DNA of 64,000 nucleotides from Dermanyssus gallinae (Eukaryota; Arthropoda; Arachnida; Mesostigmata; Dermanyssidae): positions 1 to 64,000 of the forward strand of contig QVRM01006564.1 in the NCBI GenBank assembly GCA_003439945.1, read 5' to 3'. Positions 34,075 through 44,750 of the stretch are shown here, piece by piece. The notes beneath the pieces are model-generated. The model saw nothing but the letters and a program-made list of their open reading frames with translations, had not been told where the DNA came from and made no database searches. The position numbers and the translations under genes are program-made. Numbering within the stretch: position 1 is the first letter of the stretch; the number at the start of each line of letters is the position of its first letter.

Positions 34075-37000
34075 ATGGCATCACGTGACGGCAGCAACAC
34101 CGCCGGAAGACTCAGCTGCCAGACTTGTGGGCGAGTATGCAAATCTGGCGCGGGCCTCGCGAGCCACATTAGATTGACTCACAATCAACGAGAAGTTCGT
34201 GCCACCTCCCAAACTCCTAACCGATCACAGACTAATAATTTGATTTTAAGTTCCTCACAAAATGACACTGCTGCTTCTAATAATAATTTTAACCCCCCTA
34301 GTACATCACGCGTCTCCCAGCCAAATTGTAAATGTCCATCTAGTACTTGCTTAAAGGTCTTTAATTCTAAATCAGGTCTTAATTTACACCGTCGTCGTGC
34401 CCATCCGGACGAATATAATGAGAACATTTTAGCCCCCCCCCCCTCTAAGAAGGCCAGATGGAACCCACAAGACCGTGAACTTTTAGCAACATTAGAAGCA
34501 GATTTTATATTAGATAATAATAACGAAACTCCTAGAGAAATTGACCACCTTTTAGCTACTAATTTTAACTCACGCACATCTGGGGCGATTAGGGGCCAAC
34601 GTAATTCTCAGGCGCATAAGGATCTGGTAGAGGACCTCCTTAAAAAGAGGTCTCTCCTGGATTCCAACCTTGACGGATCTGAGCTTCCTGAGCGTAGTCG
34701 GCCTCGATACTCTGAATCAGATGGCCCCTATAATCCTTCCCAAAAAGATATTATTATATCTAAAATACAAGCCCTCACAAACACATTTCCCAAACGCAAC
34801 ATAATTTCAACAGACCGTACTCATCTGTCAAATATAATTTGCTCAGGTGAGGACCACACTATCGCCTTAAACGAATTTCTGAACAAACATTTTACACACA
34901 CTGTCCGACGTCGTGCCTTTAGAGAAACACCTTCCACTGAAGCGCGAGTATCTAAAAGGCAACAGCGACGTCAAGACTACGCAACCACTCAAAAACTTTT
35001 TAGCCAAAACCGATCCAAATGCGCTCATGAGGTGCTGGACGGCAAACACACCATACACAACATGCAGGCCACCGAAGCTGTAGAACACTGGGCCAACACG
35101 ATGACACAACCACCCCCTGAACCACTCCCTTGCCCCGTATACACTCCCAACTCTGATCTCTTTGAGGTTTCCCTCTCTATCTCCCTAAAGGAAGCCCACG
35201 TAGCTCTCCGCGGACCTTCTAAAGCACTAGGCTTGGACGGGATTTGTCTTTCGTCCCTCCGTAAACTCCCGTTAGAAGTAGTCTGTTGTATTCTTAACAT
35301 ACTAATAATTAGCGATATTGCCTCAGCCCATGAAACTGCTCGCTTAGCGTTCATCCCTAAAATTAACAATGCCACATCCCCAAGCGATCTGCGACCCCTA
35401 TCTATTAGTTCATACTTACAACGAACGCTTAACAAAATTCTCTCTAGACGCCTCCAGAACTCTATTAAGCTTCTCCCAATCCAGCGAGCGTTTCTCCCCT
35501 ATAATGGTACCTTCGAGAATCTTGCGGTTCTGGATGGTATCCTTAACGATGCCAAGTCTGCAGGACGTGAGCTCAGACTTGCCTCAATCGACCTCCGTAA
35601 GGCGTTTGACATGGTGAGTCATGACTCCGTCCTGTGGTCACTCCGGACTCGCGGATACCCGGAGGTATTCATTAACTATATCGAACGCTTGTACCTCTCA
35701 TCTAAAACTCTCATAGAATTTGGACAAGAATGTCGCACATTTCGGCCAACTAGGGGTGTTAGGCAGGGAGATCCTCTGCCCCCCCTCTTATTTAATCTAG
35801 TTCTCGACGACATTCTTCCAAAATTAGACAAAACTAATATCGGGTACCAACTTACTGATGACTTCCGCCTTATGGGCTTAGCCTTTGCGGATGATCTCAT
35901 CCTCCTAGCCTCCACGAAATCCACTCTCCAACGGCTCCTTAATATTGCGGACCTACTTTTAAAATCCCGAGGCCTTGAAATCAATACTAATAAAAGCTTT
36001 ACTATCTCCCACCTATTTAATAGGAAGGAAGGTAAAGGTTTTATCAATACCGTATCAGAATTTAACGTTGGAGATCGACAATTGCCAGCTAAAGGTATGA
36101 GCGATCGATGGAGATATCTTGGAGTCGACTTTGACAGCAATGGTAGAGTTGACTCCACCAAGGATATACTCCTTAACTTACTCAACAGACTCACGATAGC
36201 TCCCCTTAAACCCCACCAAAGACTCATATTTTTGAAAGACTTTCTCATTCCCCGTCTCCTATATAAACTGGTCTCCGGTCCCAGACCATCTTACGCACTC
36301 CTTAGTGACCTAGATAAAGAGATCAGAAAGGTTGTTAAGTCGAAATGGCTTAAGCTCGAAAACTCGGTGCCGAACGCCTACCTGTACACGCACACAGCAC
36401 ACGGCGGTCTGGACATCTCCTGCCTCCAAACATTCATTCCCAGAATCCGCCTCTCCCGCCTGACAGCACTACAACACTCCACGCACCTTGGGGTCCAATG
36501 GATGCTAACCACCGAGCACTTTAAAAAAGATCTTGCGAAAACAAGACTTCTTTGCGAGCGCTTGGGAACCTCCCTTGAGACCGCTACACAAGAGACCGAT
36601 TACTGGTCTCAACAACTACACAACACGTTCGATGGGGCACATTTTAAAAAAGCACACGAAACGCCCTTTGTACATTACTGGATTAAGGGTATGCCCTACC
36701 TATCTGGTAAGGAGTATTTAAACCTACTAAAGCTCAGGATCAACGCACTACCAACGCGTGCCAGATTGGCCAGGGGACGCCCGGGCTACAACAAACGTTG
36801 TAGGCACGGGTGTCATGCGCCTGAGACGTTGGTTCATGTCGCTCAGATGTGCGATATAACACACAAACAGACCATAAAGAGACATGACGACGTCTGTGAT
36901 CGCGTGGCGCGTCTTCTCCGCGAAAGGGGTCATGAGGTGGTTCGTGAGCGAGTATTCCGTCGACCGGGCGCACCGGGTTTAAAGCCCGACCTCGTAATAA

Positions 37001-37344
37001 CAACACCTACCGAGGTCTGGGTTTTAGATGCCGAGGTTTGCGGCCCGAACCGGGACCTAGCAAAAGCACGGCAAGACAAGATCGCCAAATATGACGTCGA
37101 GTTCCTAAGAGCGGCGCTCCCCTACCCGCAAAAACCTCGCAGATTCGGATCCATCACTATCTCTATGAGTGGTGTATGGGACTCCGAATCTGCGAGGACG
37201 CTCTTGGGGCTCGGCGTCACGAAGAGGAATCTTATGGATCTCACCGTTTTAACTTTGCAAGGAACCTTGAGGATATATCGCTCGCACCGGATCCATAAGA
37301 GCGGGGGCTACCATCAAGCAAGGACACGGACAACTGATTCTTAA
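34075..37344 (+). CDS. R2-like retrotransposon protein (zinc fingers, Myb, RT, endonuclease), intact
   Basis: An unbroken 1089-codon ORF, close to the usual R2 length of 1050-1120. Two C2H2 fingers come first (C15-C18-H31-H36 and C87-C92-H105-H110), followed by a Myb-like segment around residues 130-190 (RWNPQDRELLATLE); these bind the target DNA in R2. The reverse transcriptase follows, with LASIDLRKAFDMVSHDS, RGVRQGDPLPPLLFN and the catalytic FADD at 604-607. The C-terminus has the CCHC knuckle (C909, C913, H921, C926) and the PD..D endonuclease (PD 971-972, D985). All key residues are present. The protein would nick the target and copy its RNA onto the nick. Start: first ATG, upstream stops. 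The element is not in 28S rDNA but at a (TA)n. Confidence 0.93.
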   Translation: MASRDGSNTAGRLSCQTCGRVCKSGAGLASHIRLTHNQREVRATSQTPNRSQTNNLILSSSQNDTAASNNNFNPPSTSRVSQPNCKCPSSTCLKVFNSKSGLNLHRRRAHPDEYNENILAPPPSKKARWNPQDRELLATLEADFILDNNNETPREIDHLLATNFNSRTSGAIRGQRNSQAHKDLVEDLLKKRSLLDSNLDGSELPERSRPRYSESDGPYNPSQKDIIISKIQALTNTFPKRNIISTDRTHLSNIICSGEDHTIALNEFLNKHFTHTVRRRAFRETPSTEARVSKRQQRRQDYATTQKLFSQNRSKCAHEVLDGKHTIHNMQATEAVEHWANTMTQPPPEPLPCPVYTPNSDLFEVSLSISLKEAHVALRGPSKALGLDGICLSSLRKLPLEVVCCILNILIISDIASAHETARLAFIPKINNATSPSDLRPLSISSYLQRTLNKILSRRLQNSIKLLPIQRAFLPYNGTFENLAVLDGILNDAKSAGRELRLASIDLRKAFDMVSHDSVLWSLRTRGYPEVFINYIERLYLSSKTLIEFGQECRTFRPTRGVRQGDPLPPLLFNLVLDDILPKLDKTNIGYQLTDDFRLMGLAFADDLILLASTKSTLQRLLNIADLLLKSRGLEINTNKSFTISHLFNRKEGKGFINTVSEFNVGDRQLPAKGMSDRWRYLGVDFDSNGRVDSTKDILLNLLNRLTIAPLKPHQRLIFLKDFLIPRLLYKLVSGPRPSYALLSDLDKEIRKVVKSKWLKLENSVPNAYLYTHTAHGGLDISCLQTFIPRIRLSRLTALQHSTHLGVQWMLTTEHFKKDLAKTRLLCERLGTSLETATQETDYWSQQLHNTFDGAHFKKAHETPFVHYWIKGMPYLSGKEYLNLLKLRINALPTRARLARGRPGYNKRCRHGCHAPETLVHVAQMCDITHKQTIKRHDDVCDRVARLLRERGHEVVRERVFRRPGAPGLKPDLVITTPTEVWVLDAEVCGPNRDLAKARQDKIAKYDVEFLRAALPYPQKPRRFGSITISMSGVWDSESARTLLGLGVTKRNLMDLTVLTLQGTLRIYRSHRIHKSGGYHQARTRTTDS

Positions 37345-37347
37345 CTT

Positions 37348-37606
37348 CCGTCGTCCGGGCGCACCGGGTCTAAAGCCCGACCTCGTAATAACAACACCTA
37401 CCGAGGTCTGGGTTTTAGATGCCGAGGTTTGCGACCCGAACCGGGACCTGGCAAAAACACGGCAAGACAAGATCGCCAAATATGACGTCGAGTTCCTAAG
37501 AGCGGCGCTCCCCTACCCGCAAAAACCTCGCAGATTCGGGTCCATCACTATCTCTATGAGTGGTGTATGGGACTCCGAATCTGCGAGGACGCTCTTGGGG
37601 CTCGGC
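37348..37606 (+). repeat. Tandem duplication of the R2-like endonuclease end, truncated (copy 2)
   Basis: The second endonuclease unit follows the stop codon as in copy 1, then breaks off at CTCGGCG. The next base belongs to an R1-like fragment (GAGATGCTCTTTCAG). The normal R2-like 3' tail is lost here, so this insertion has a recombined 3' flank. Confidence 0.85.
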
Positions 37607-37995
37607 GAGAGATGCTCTTTCAGCGACAGAAGAGGCGCGGAATGCAATCGAAGCGTTCTTCCCCATCACCCACGCTTCGATTGCGCCCCCTACCAAGGGG
37701 GAGATGATCATTCGAAACCCACTTTGTATGAGATGCAGGATGCCGCGACGCGCCTCAAACAGGGAAAGGCCCCGGGCCCAGAAGGTGTCTCGGTTTCCGG
37801 GGTCTCGACCCTAATACAGGCGTTTCCAGAAACAGTAGCGACTGCAGCGACGGGGGTGCTTTAGTCGGGCTCGTTCCCTGGGGAGGGGAACGGTCTGCTG
37901 TCAGACGCCCAGCACGTGTTTTGCAAAGGTCACTTGACAATAGGCCATAAAGCAAATCCAGAGAACAAGTCAGGCAGCAGAAAGGCGCCGGGATA
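37607..37995 (+). pseudogene. R1-like RT-start fragment A (joined to R2-like copy 2)
   Basis: The same sequence as 31068-31385, entering in the linker (MLFQRQKRRG in one frame, AEEARNAIEAFFP in the coding frame). It continues through the RT start (LKQGKAPGPEGV) to a premature end. Unlike unit II it keeps about 90 further bases (to about 38020), shared with 63640-63720, that lead into the next R1-like element. Confidence 0.7.
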
Positions 37996-38063
37996 ACGGT
38001 TAGGGGGGTAGTTCAAAGTAAGGAGGGTGACGAGAGGAGAGTGAAAAGGGCGCAGGAGAAAAA

Positions 38064-38644
38064 ATGGCGGCGGCCATTCGGGAATCTGCAAAGATGCAGG
38101 CCGACTGCCGTGAGCTTAACCAGGGGCAGACCATCGCCATGTGGGGGATTGACCCACTCTTGGACAGGTCGAAAGGGAACTGCAAAAGGCCTTGCAGCTT
38201 CCGGCCGGGGCCAAGATCACAGCTACCGAGCCAAGGCTCGGAAGAGCTGAAGTTTGGTACGCACTGGTTACGGCGTCCCCGGCGGCGGCAAGAGCCATAA
38301 GCTCCCGCAAGACCCTCAAGCTGGGCTCGAGGTGGTGCAGACCTGAGGAGTGGATTAGGCTCCCCGACTGCTACAAGTGTCATAGGCCGGGCCATAAGGC
38401 CCAAGACTGCAAAGCAGAGAGCCAGGTGCCTCGGGTGTGCCACAATTGTGGTGAACCTGACCACCTGGTAGCCAATTGCAAAGCAACGACACCAAAGTGT
38501 CTGGTCTGCGGAATAGAGGGGCACCGAGCGGATAGGATGTCTTGCCCGGCCTATAGGGAGCAAGTCGAGCAGCGGCGGGAGGCCCGAAGGGGCGTCGCCA
38601 AAGGACAGGTAGATGGCAAGGAGACCCAAGTAAAGCCCAAATAA
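38064..38644 (+). pseudogene. R1-like element B, gag-like ORF1 with three CCHC knuckles, frameshifted
   Basis: ATG at 38064 starts a frame (MAAAIRESAKMQADCRELNQ) that shifts near 38170 into the frame ending at 38644. The second part contains AKITATEPRLGRAEVWYALV and then three zinc knuckles: CYKCHRPGHKAQDC, CHNCGEPDHLVANC and CLVCGIEGHRADRMSC. This is the nucleic-acid-binding ORF1 layout of R1-type elements. The N-terminal part seems short, so ORF1 is probably truncated as well as shifted. A related copy begins at 63776. Confidence 0.8.
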
Positions 38645-38768
38645 CCAAGAAGAGCAATAAAAAGAGGAATAAAGACAAGGGGGCTAAGAATAAGAAGACA
38701 ACCGTTATCCTAGCAGGTAACGGAAAGGGTGATTGGAACTTAGTAGGTAGGGGCCCTTCATCCGACCA

Positions 38769-38867
38769 ATGTTAAAGATACTTCAGGTAAACCTAAACCG
38801 CTGCAGGGCGGCGCATGACATGCTCGATGAGATAGTGCGCAGAGAGAACTCGACGCCAAGATTCTAG
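38769..38867 (+). pseudogene. R1-like element B, endonuclease N-terminus before a deletion
   Basis: ATG at 38769 opens ORF2 with LKILQVNLNRCRAAHDML, the usual start of the R1-type endonuclease. After 28 codons it joins, within CTCGACGCC, sequence that belongs about 150 codons later (compare 39840). The whole catalytic body of the endonuclease is missing at this point, and a stop follows. Confidence 0.8.
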
Positions 38868-40229
38868 TGGCTGAAATAGACGAGGGTTGCAAACGACTTA
38901 AAGACACGGTGGGGGATGAATATCAAATAATTAACATACTCTCTACAGCATGCGAGAAAGCTGCTTCCTCACAACACCACGGGAGCCGCCACCCTCCCAA
39001 CTACTGGTGGAACAAAGGGATCGCAGTTGCCCGCAGGACTTGCATTAAGCTAAATATGGTTTTCACGAGAACGCGCAGCTAGAAACCAACGGGTGGGATT
39101 TTACGGGGAGCGAGAGACCGCAAGAGCTGAATCCCAATTGACGGAGTACAAGGCTGCTCGATCGAGACTCCGAGGACTCATCGCCAAAAGTCAAAAAGCC
39201 CGAGCGAAGAAAGAGCTGATAGACGCGGTGGAGAGCAAACTTCGGAGACCTCCCCCGAAACTCCCCCCGGATGTGCTGCGGGAGACTGTATCCGGTCTTT
39301 TTCCGGAGGCGGAGACCGCAATCTGGTGGACGGTTTCCGAGAGAAACCTCGCGATTAGGGGCGGGGGGGTCGGGGAGGGGGTTCTCCTGGCTGGAGATTG
39401 ACCGGGTAGGGGGTTCTATAGCTGCTACTTCTCTCCCAACAGGGAGGAGGAGGAATCCGACGAATTTCTCGAGGAACTTGCCCAGAGCGCGGGGGAACGT
39501 GCAGGTAAGAGGGTAGTGAACACCGGGGATTTTAACGCAGCCAGCATAGCATACGGTAGCCGAACCACAACTAGACGGGCTCAAACTCTACAGGAGTGGA
39601 TGGCTGAAAAGAGTCTAATGGTTCTTAATGACGGAAGGGTCGTCACCTTTTCCAGAGGGAGCCAGACGGCCTTCATTGACCTAACAATGGTCAATGAGGC
39701 GGCCTTTCTACTGGTGGTAGAGTGGAGGGTGAGGGAGACGGAGGAGACCATGAGTGACCACAGATACATCTGTTTCACCATCAGTACCCCTGAGGTGGCC
39801 CTCGCCCCGCCCCCTAGTAAGAGATGGCAGATGCGGAAACTCGACGCCAAGATTCTAGTGGCTGAAATAGACGAGGGTTGCAAACGACTTGGAGACACGG
39901 TGGGGGATGAATATCAAATAATTAACATACTCTCTACAGCATGCGAGAAAGCTGCTCCCTCACAACATCACGGGAGCCGCCACCCTCCCAACAACTGGTG
40001 GAAGAAAGGGATCGCAGTTGCCCGCAGGACTTGCATTAGGCTAAATAGGGTTTTCACGAGAACACGCAGCTAGTTAACGCGAAGAAACCGACGGGTGGGA
40101 TTTTACGGGGAGCGAGAGACCGCAAGAGCTGAATTCCAATTGACGGAGTACAAAGCTGCTTGATCGAGACTCCGAGGACTCATCGCCAAAAGTCAAAAAG
40201 CCCGAGCGGAGAAAGAGCCGATAGACGCG
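38868..40229 (+). pseudogene. R1-like element B, duplicated linker and endonuclease remnant
   Basis: The linker before RT is present twice: 38846-39320 and 39838-40310 (both with VAEIDEGCKRL, WWxKGIAVARRTCI). Between them lies an endonuclease C-terminal half (about 39330-39840) with VNTGDFNAASIAYGS, FIDLTMVNE and SDHRYICFT, open in 39516-40073. The order linker-endonuclease-linker shows an internal rearrangement, as if two differently deleted copies had recombined. Frameshifts and stops (for example TAG after TRTRS) separate the parts. Confidence 0.75.
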
Positions 40230-42248
40230 GTGGAGAGCAAACTCCGGAGACCTCCCCCAAAACACCCCCCGGATGTGCTGCGGGAGACTGTATCCGGTCT
40301 TTTTCCGGCACAGCCGCGGAGAGAAAACGAGCAGTTCTCGGTCACCCCGGAAGACATTCCGGAGGTAACGCTGGAGAAGGTCGAACAAGCCCGGAATCGG
40401 TTGTCAACCGGTAAAGCGCCCGGCCTAGACGGAATTCCCCCAGAGGTAGCGAGGCTACTGGTCAAAAGGTGGCCTAAGATCTTCCAAGACCTTGCCAACA
40501 AGCTTCTGAGAGAGGGGAGATTCCCGAGGCTGTGGAAAAGGGCAAGCCTGGTTCTAATCCCCAAACCCGGGAGGAAGACGGGGCCTTCGGCTTACCGGCC
40601 CATATGCCTCATTGACGCCATGGGTAAGCTCCTGGAGAACGTTATAGTCAAGAGACTAAACGACGAGATTCAAGAAAAGAACGCCCTATCAGATGCCCAG
40701 TACGGCTTCCGAAAGGGCAGATCCGCATTAGGGGCTCTAAAGAAGGTTCTGAAACGGGCGGGTGAGGAGACTATGAAGACCCCTAAAACAAGGGGATTCG
40801 TGCTCCTGATCCTCCTGGATGTCAAACATGCCTTCAACACAATAAATTGGAAAGTAATTGTGGAGGCGATGAAGAGGAAGGGCTTTTCCCTTTACCTCCG
40901 TCGAATGATTTCATCCTACCTGGATGACAGAGGCTTGGTTGCAGGGGGGCAGGAGTACGAGGTTACTGCCAGAGTCCCACAGGGCTCGATTCTAGGACCC
41001 GTGCTCTGGAACATAGCTTACGACGGGGTGCTCGAGATCCGAGGTCTCCCGTATGGGGTGGAGACGTTGGCGTACGCCGATGACCTTGCACTCATGATAA
41101 CGGCCAGGACCGAAAGAGCCCTGGAGAGCGCCGCCAATGAGGCCTTGCCAATGGTGTCCGAGTGGATGGAGTCCCATCACTTGAAACTGGCACCCGACAA
41201 GACGGAGGCGATGTACCTAACAGGCAAAAAGAGGACGACCGGCATTAACCTCGTGATGGCGGGCCACCCGATAGAAATCAGAAAGAAGGTAAAGTACCTT
41301 GGGGTCATGCTAGACACTGGACTGACCGGACCGGCACACGTTAAGTACGTGGCCGAAAAGGCCCAAAGGGTCTCCCTGAACCTGGCGCGGATCATGCCTA
41401 GGGTCGGTGGGGTGGCTGAGGTGAAAAGAAGGCTCCTGGCCTCGGTGGCCGAATCAACGGCGCTATACGCAGCCCCAGTCTGGGGGGACATGGCAATGCG
41501 GACGGCGAAAAATAGGGGGGCACTAAGGTCGACCCAACGAACGCTGGCAATCAGGGTAAGCCGGGCGTATCGAACAGTCTCGACCGAAGCTCTCCTGGTC
41601 CTAGCCAAAAAGCTGCCATGGGACCTCCTAGTGGCTGAACGAAGTAAAATGTATCTAGACGAAGGTCTGGATCTCACCAGGGCCAGGAGTGCCACCATAT
41701 CGGCCTGGCATGAGGAATGGGCGCAGGTAAGACCCGGTGTGACCACAGGGAGCTAGACCAAGGGTCTGATACCGGACCTCAGGGCATGGTATGACCGCCG
41801 ACACGGGGAGCTTTCCTACTGGACGACTCAGGTTCTGACCGGACACGGCCAGTTCCAGAGCTACCTGTCAAGGATCAAGAAGGCCATCAGCGATATCTGC
41901 GTACTGTGCGACTCTGGAGAAACGGACAACGTAGAGCATACTGTTCTGCGGTGTGATGCTCTCAGGGCAGCACGGGACGCAGCACCAACCGCTGTGAAAG
42001 GCCGACCCATCAAGGAGGTGGTCTCCCATATGATGACTTCCGCGGACGCTGTTTTGACAAGACAGCCAAGGAAACGGCCAGGCGGGAGAGGTTTGAGCGG
42101 GTCTTTCGGGAGAGTGGTCGAGACGAGGAGCCGAGGGAGGGGGGAGGGGGTGGGGAGCAGCCAGGCCCTCATGGCCTCGACGCACCCTCACAGGACGGAT
42201 TACGAAATGGCATCCCCCTATCCAACCGCAGGTAGACATGCGGGATGA
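40230..42248 (+). pseudogene. R1-like element B, reverse transcriptase with one TAG
   Basis: 508 codons are open to TAG at 41754-41756. The same frame then continues to a stop at 42246-42248. RT blocks: TGKAPGLDGIPPE, AYRPICLIDAMGKLLE, LLILLDVKHAFNTINW, VPQGSILGPVLWN and the catalytic YADD at codons 282-285. After the TAG the frame has the end-of-RT region (LIPDLRAWYDRRHGELSYW) and the Cys/His motif CVLCDSGETDNVEHTVLRC of R1-type elements. The stop sits where related elements usually have Trp, so a single TGG to TAG change may explain it (inference). The RT core is otherwise well preserved. Confidence 0.85.
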
Positions 42249-42450
42249 TAGTCAGGGATAGAGCTGATTGCAGGAGAACGGCAGAGACGCCTCTCCCACG
42301 GCTTCGATGTAATGCCAAAGTAATACCGAACCTGGGGGGGTGGGGAGGAATCCGGGTTTAGTGGGTTTGCGAGTCTCACACTAGTCACACAGGCTGCTAA
42401 TGGCGCATGTGCATCATGCATTACCAAAACCTCCTAGAACAAAAAAAAAA
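42249..42450 (+). other. 3' UTR and A tail of R1-like element B
   Basis: About 190 bases ending in AGAAC followed by ten A (42441-42450). Module S3 follows directly at GGCAGAGATCTCC. The A tail marks a real element end. Confidence 0.75.
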
Positions 42451-42540
42451 TGGCAGAGATCTCCGGTCTTCGGCAGTTGACATTCGGCCAGATACTAACG
42501 GAACGGGAAAATCTGGCGATGCCAGAGAACGAGCCTGCGG

Positions 42541-44677
42541 CGTGACATCGAATCAACTACAAGAGCAACAGAGATCGCCGGCAAGCGGCAACATTACTGC
42601 GGCTCTAGCCCTACGACATTGGGTACAACCCCGAGGCGGGAGAGTTGTTAAAAGCAGGGGGGAGCAGTCACGTTCGATTTTGGCGCGGGGTCGAGGGCGA
42701 GATAAATCAGACATCGATCGGAGATTCCAGCTGTTTTTGGTCAGCCTACACAGCCATAAGGCCACACACTCGCACACGCACACACTCACACTCACACACA
42801 CTCACGAACACACACATACAAAGTGATCTATTATCTTTCTGCTACTTCCATTGGCTCTGTGCATTCACAGCTGCACTAGCAACGACGGCACACGGTCGCA
42901 TATCAACAACGAAGCGGCGGCAGTGCGTGTTTGAATCCAGCGCCGCAGCAGGCGCAGCCATTGAGAGCCGCCAGCCAGTAGCGACTGGAGACTGTAGACG
43001 GTAAACTCTGCTGAGGTGGTTGGTTGGTTGCTTGGGCCGGGCAGGGCAAGACAGGTCGTATCGCAAAGCACGTCGAACGAACGACGTTAGCGAGCGCCAG
43101 TCGCGCCAGGCAGGCGGGCCTTCGAACGCTGGCCTTTCCGGCCTTGTGGTTGTCAGTCCCTCGTGGACCGCCTCGTGGACCCCTCGTTCGTCTCGTGTGA
43201 CATCGCCGACGCCGACGCTGCTGCTGCCTCCGCCTCCGCCGTCGCCGCCGCCGTGTGCGCCCACCACCGATTCCGATGTCAGCGTCATCACATCTCGGCT
43301 CTCATTCGAAGTCCAGCAAAGAGGCGTCGCGCGTCGAACAACCCACTGCGCTGCGGACCAAGCGACATACGCCCGATAAGCTTCTGTCACGGTGCGACTA
43401 CAACGACAGCACCATCGCCTCCGACCTGGAGAGTCAAGCTAATAGCTTCGTGGGTATGCGGACACAGCGACATGCGTTGCTGCACAATACTTATTTTGTT
43501 CCGTCAAATTAGCGTTCGTTTTGATTGTAATTCCCTCTCTCTCTCTCTCGCTCCCATCTTCTTCTTCTCTTTCGTCTTTCTCTCTTTCTACTTGCCTGCG
43601 TAGCTATGCATTCCTCGGCAGGAGGAGCCCTATATGACCTTATTATCAGCTAACTAGGGTCAATGACGTCGGTCAATCAATGCTACACAATCACATTTAG
43701 CTAAGTGAACGATCAGTCGATCATTCAATCGACCACATAACTTCAGCTAACAAGGATCGCCCGGCTCGATTCCTGTTGTTGGTCGAATTTTGTTTGAGCG
43801 ATGCTCATTACGAAAAGATAGTAAACCATACCGCTGCTGAGAGTCAGCGGCCATGCTGCCACAAGGACTGTTGAAAAACGCTAGATATCTTAAAATGTCT
43901 GGCCCTCGGTGCATTGAAGGTACACCTCAGGTTAAGTGACAGGGGTAAGGCCGTCCTTGTTCTGTTTCCTGTCCTTGCGAGGTGTCGAGAGGTTTGAATT
44001 CGAAGACGCATTATGATGGCTTGTTTGCCTTTTAGGCAATGATCAACAGTTATAGCGTACTGGAACAAAGGAACACGATAGGTTAATAGAGGCCACAAAA
44101 AAAAATGCATGACTATTCCCTACCAAAGGTAATGAAACCCTAGATCTCTAGCAACGAAATAGTCACCATGGCACATACTTACAAACTTATACTCGTTTTT
44201 TAACGTTTTATGAATCTCCGAAGATATCGTCGTCGAAAGGAATAGACCTAAACAGCAAAACACCAGGCTATCCGCATGTTTAGCAAAATTGTTATTGCGC
44301 GTGCCTATGCACATATTATTTATATGCTGAAAAAACATACTCCTTGCACTTGCTGTGCGGATTGACACTAGCCACTACGCCACTTGATCTTCTGCGTTCG
44401 CATATGCAGGTACGTTAGCAGCAGCCGCTTTTCTATAACGCTAAAGAATAGCTAAAGAGAATATACACAAAACCCATACATATTCTCTATTTTGTTGCAA
44501 AGTTCTTTCAAGTGTTGTTGCGTTCCACATCAGCTACTGCATCACTCCACTACTTGTGCTTTTTTTTTCACGACACTTACACACATACGAATGTTTATTC
44601 GCACGCATGGCCTCAATGTCACAATTTTGTTGTGTATATACAAATACTGTTATAATACGTTAACGCCATTACGTACT

Positions 44678-44699
<22 letters not shown>
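42541..44699. other. S3 CpG-rich block and spacer (unit III)
   Basis: A paralogue of 11191-13355. The protein-like frame starts at ATG 43276 (MSASSHLGSHSKSSKEASR). The (CT)n tract is at about 43535-43555. The 17-bp duplication of unit I is absent. No gene is confirmed. Confidence 0.35.
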
Positions 44700-44710
<11 letters not shown>

Positions 44711-44750
44711 ATATGTTTCAATTCAATTCAATTCAAATGCATTCTGAGCT

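Noticed and set aside
38000..38629. 209-codon minus-strand frame opposite the R1-like gag
   Set aside because: Shadow of the zinc-knuckle ORF; no motif of its own.
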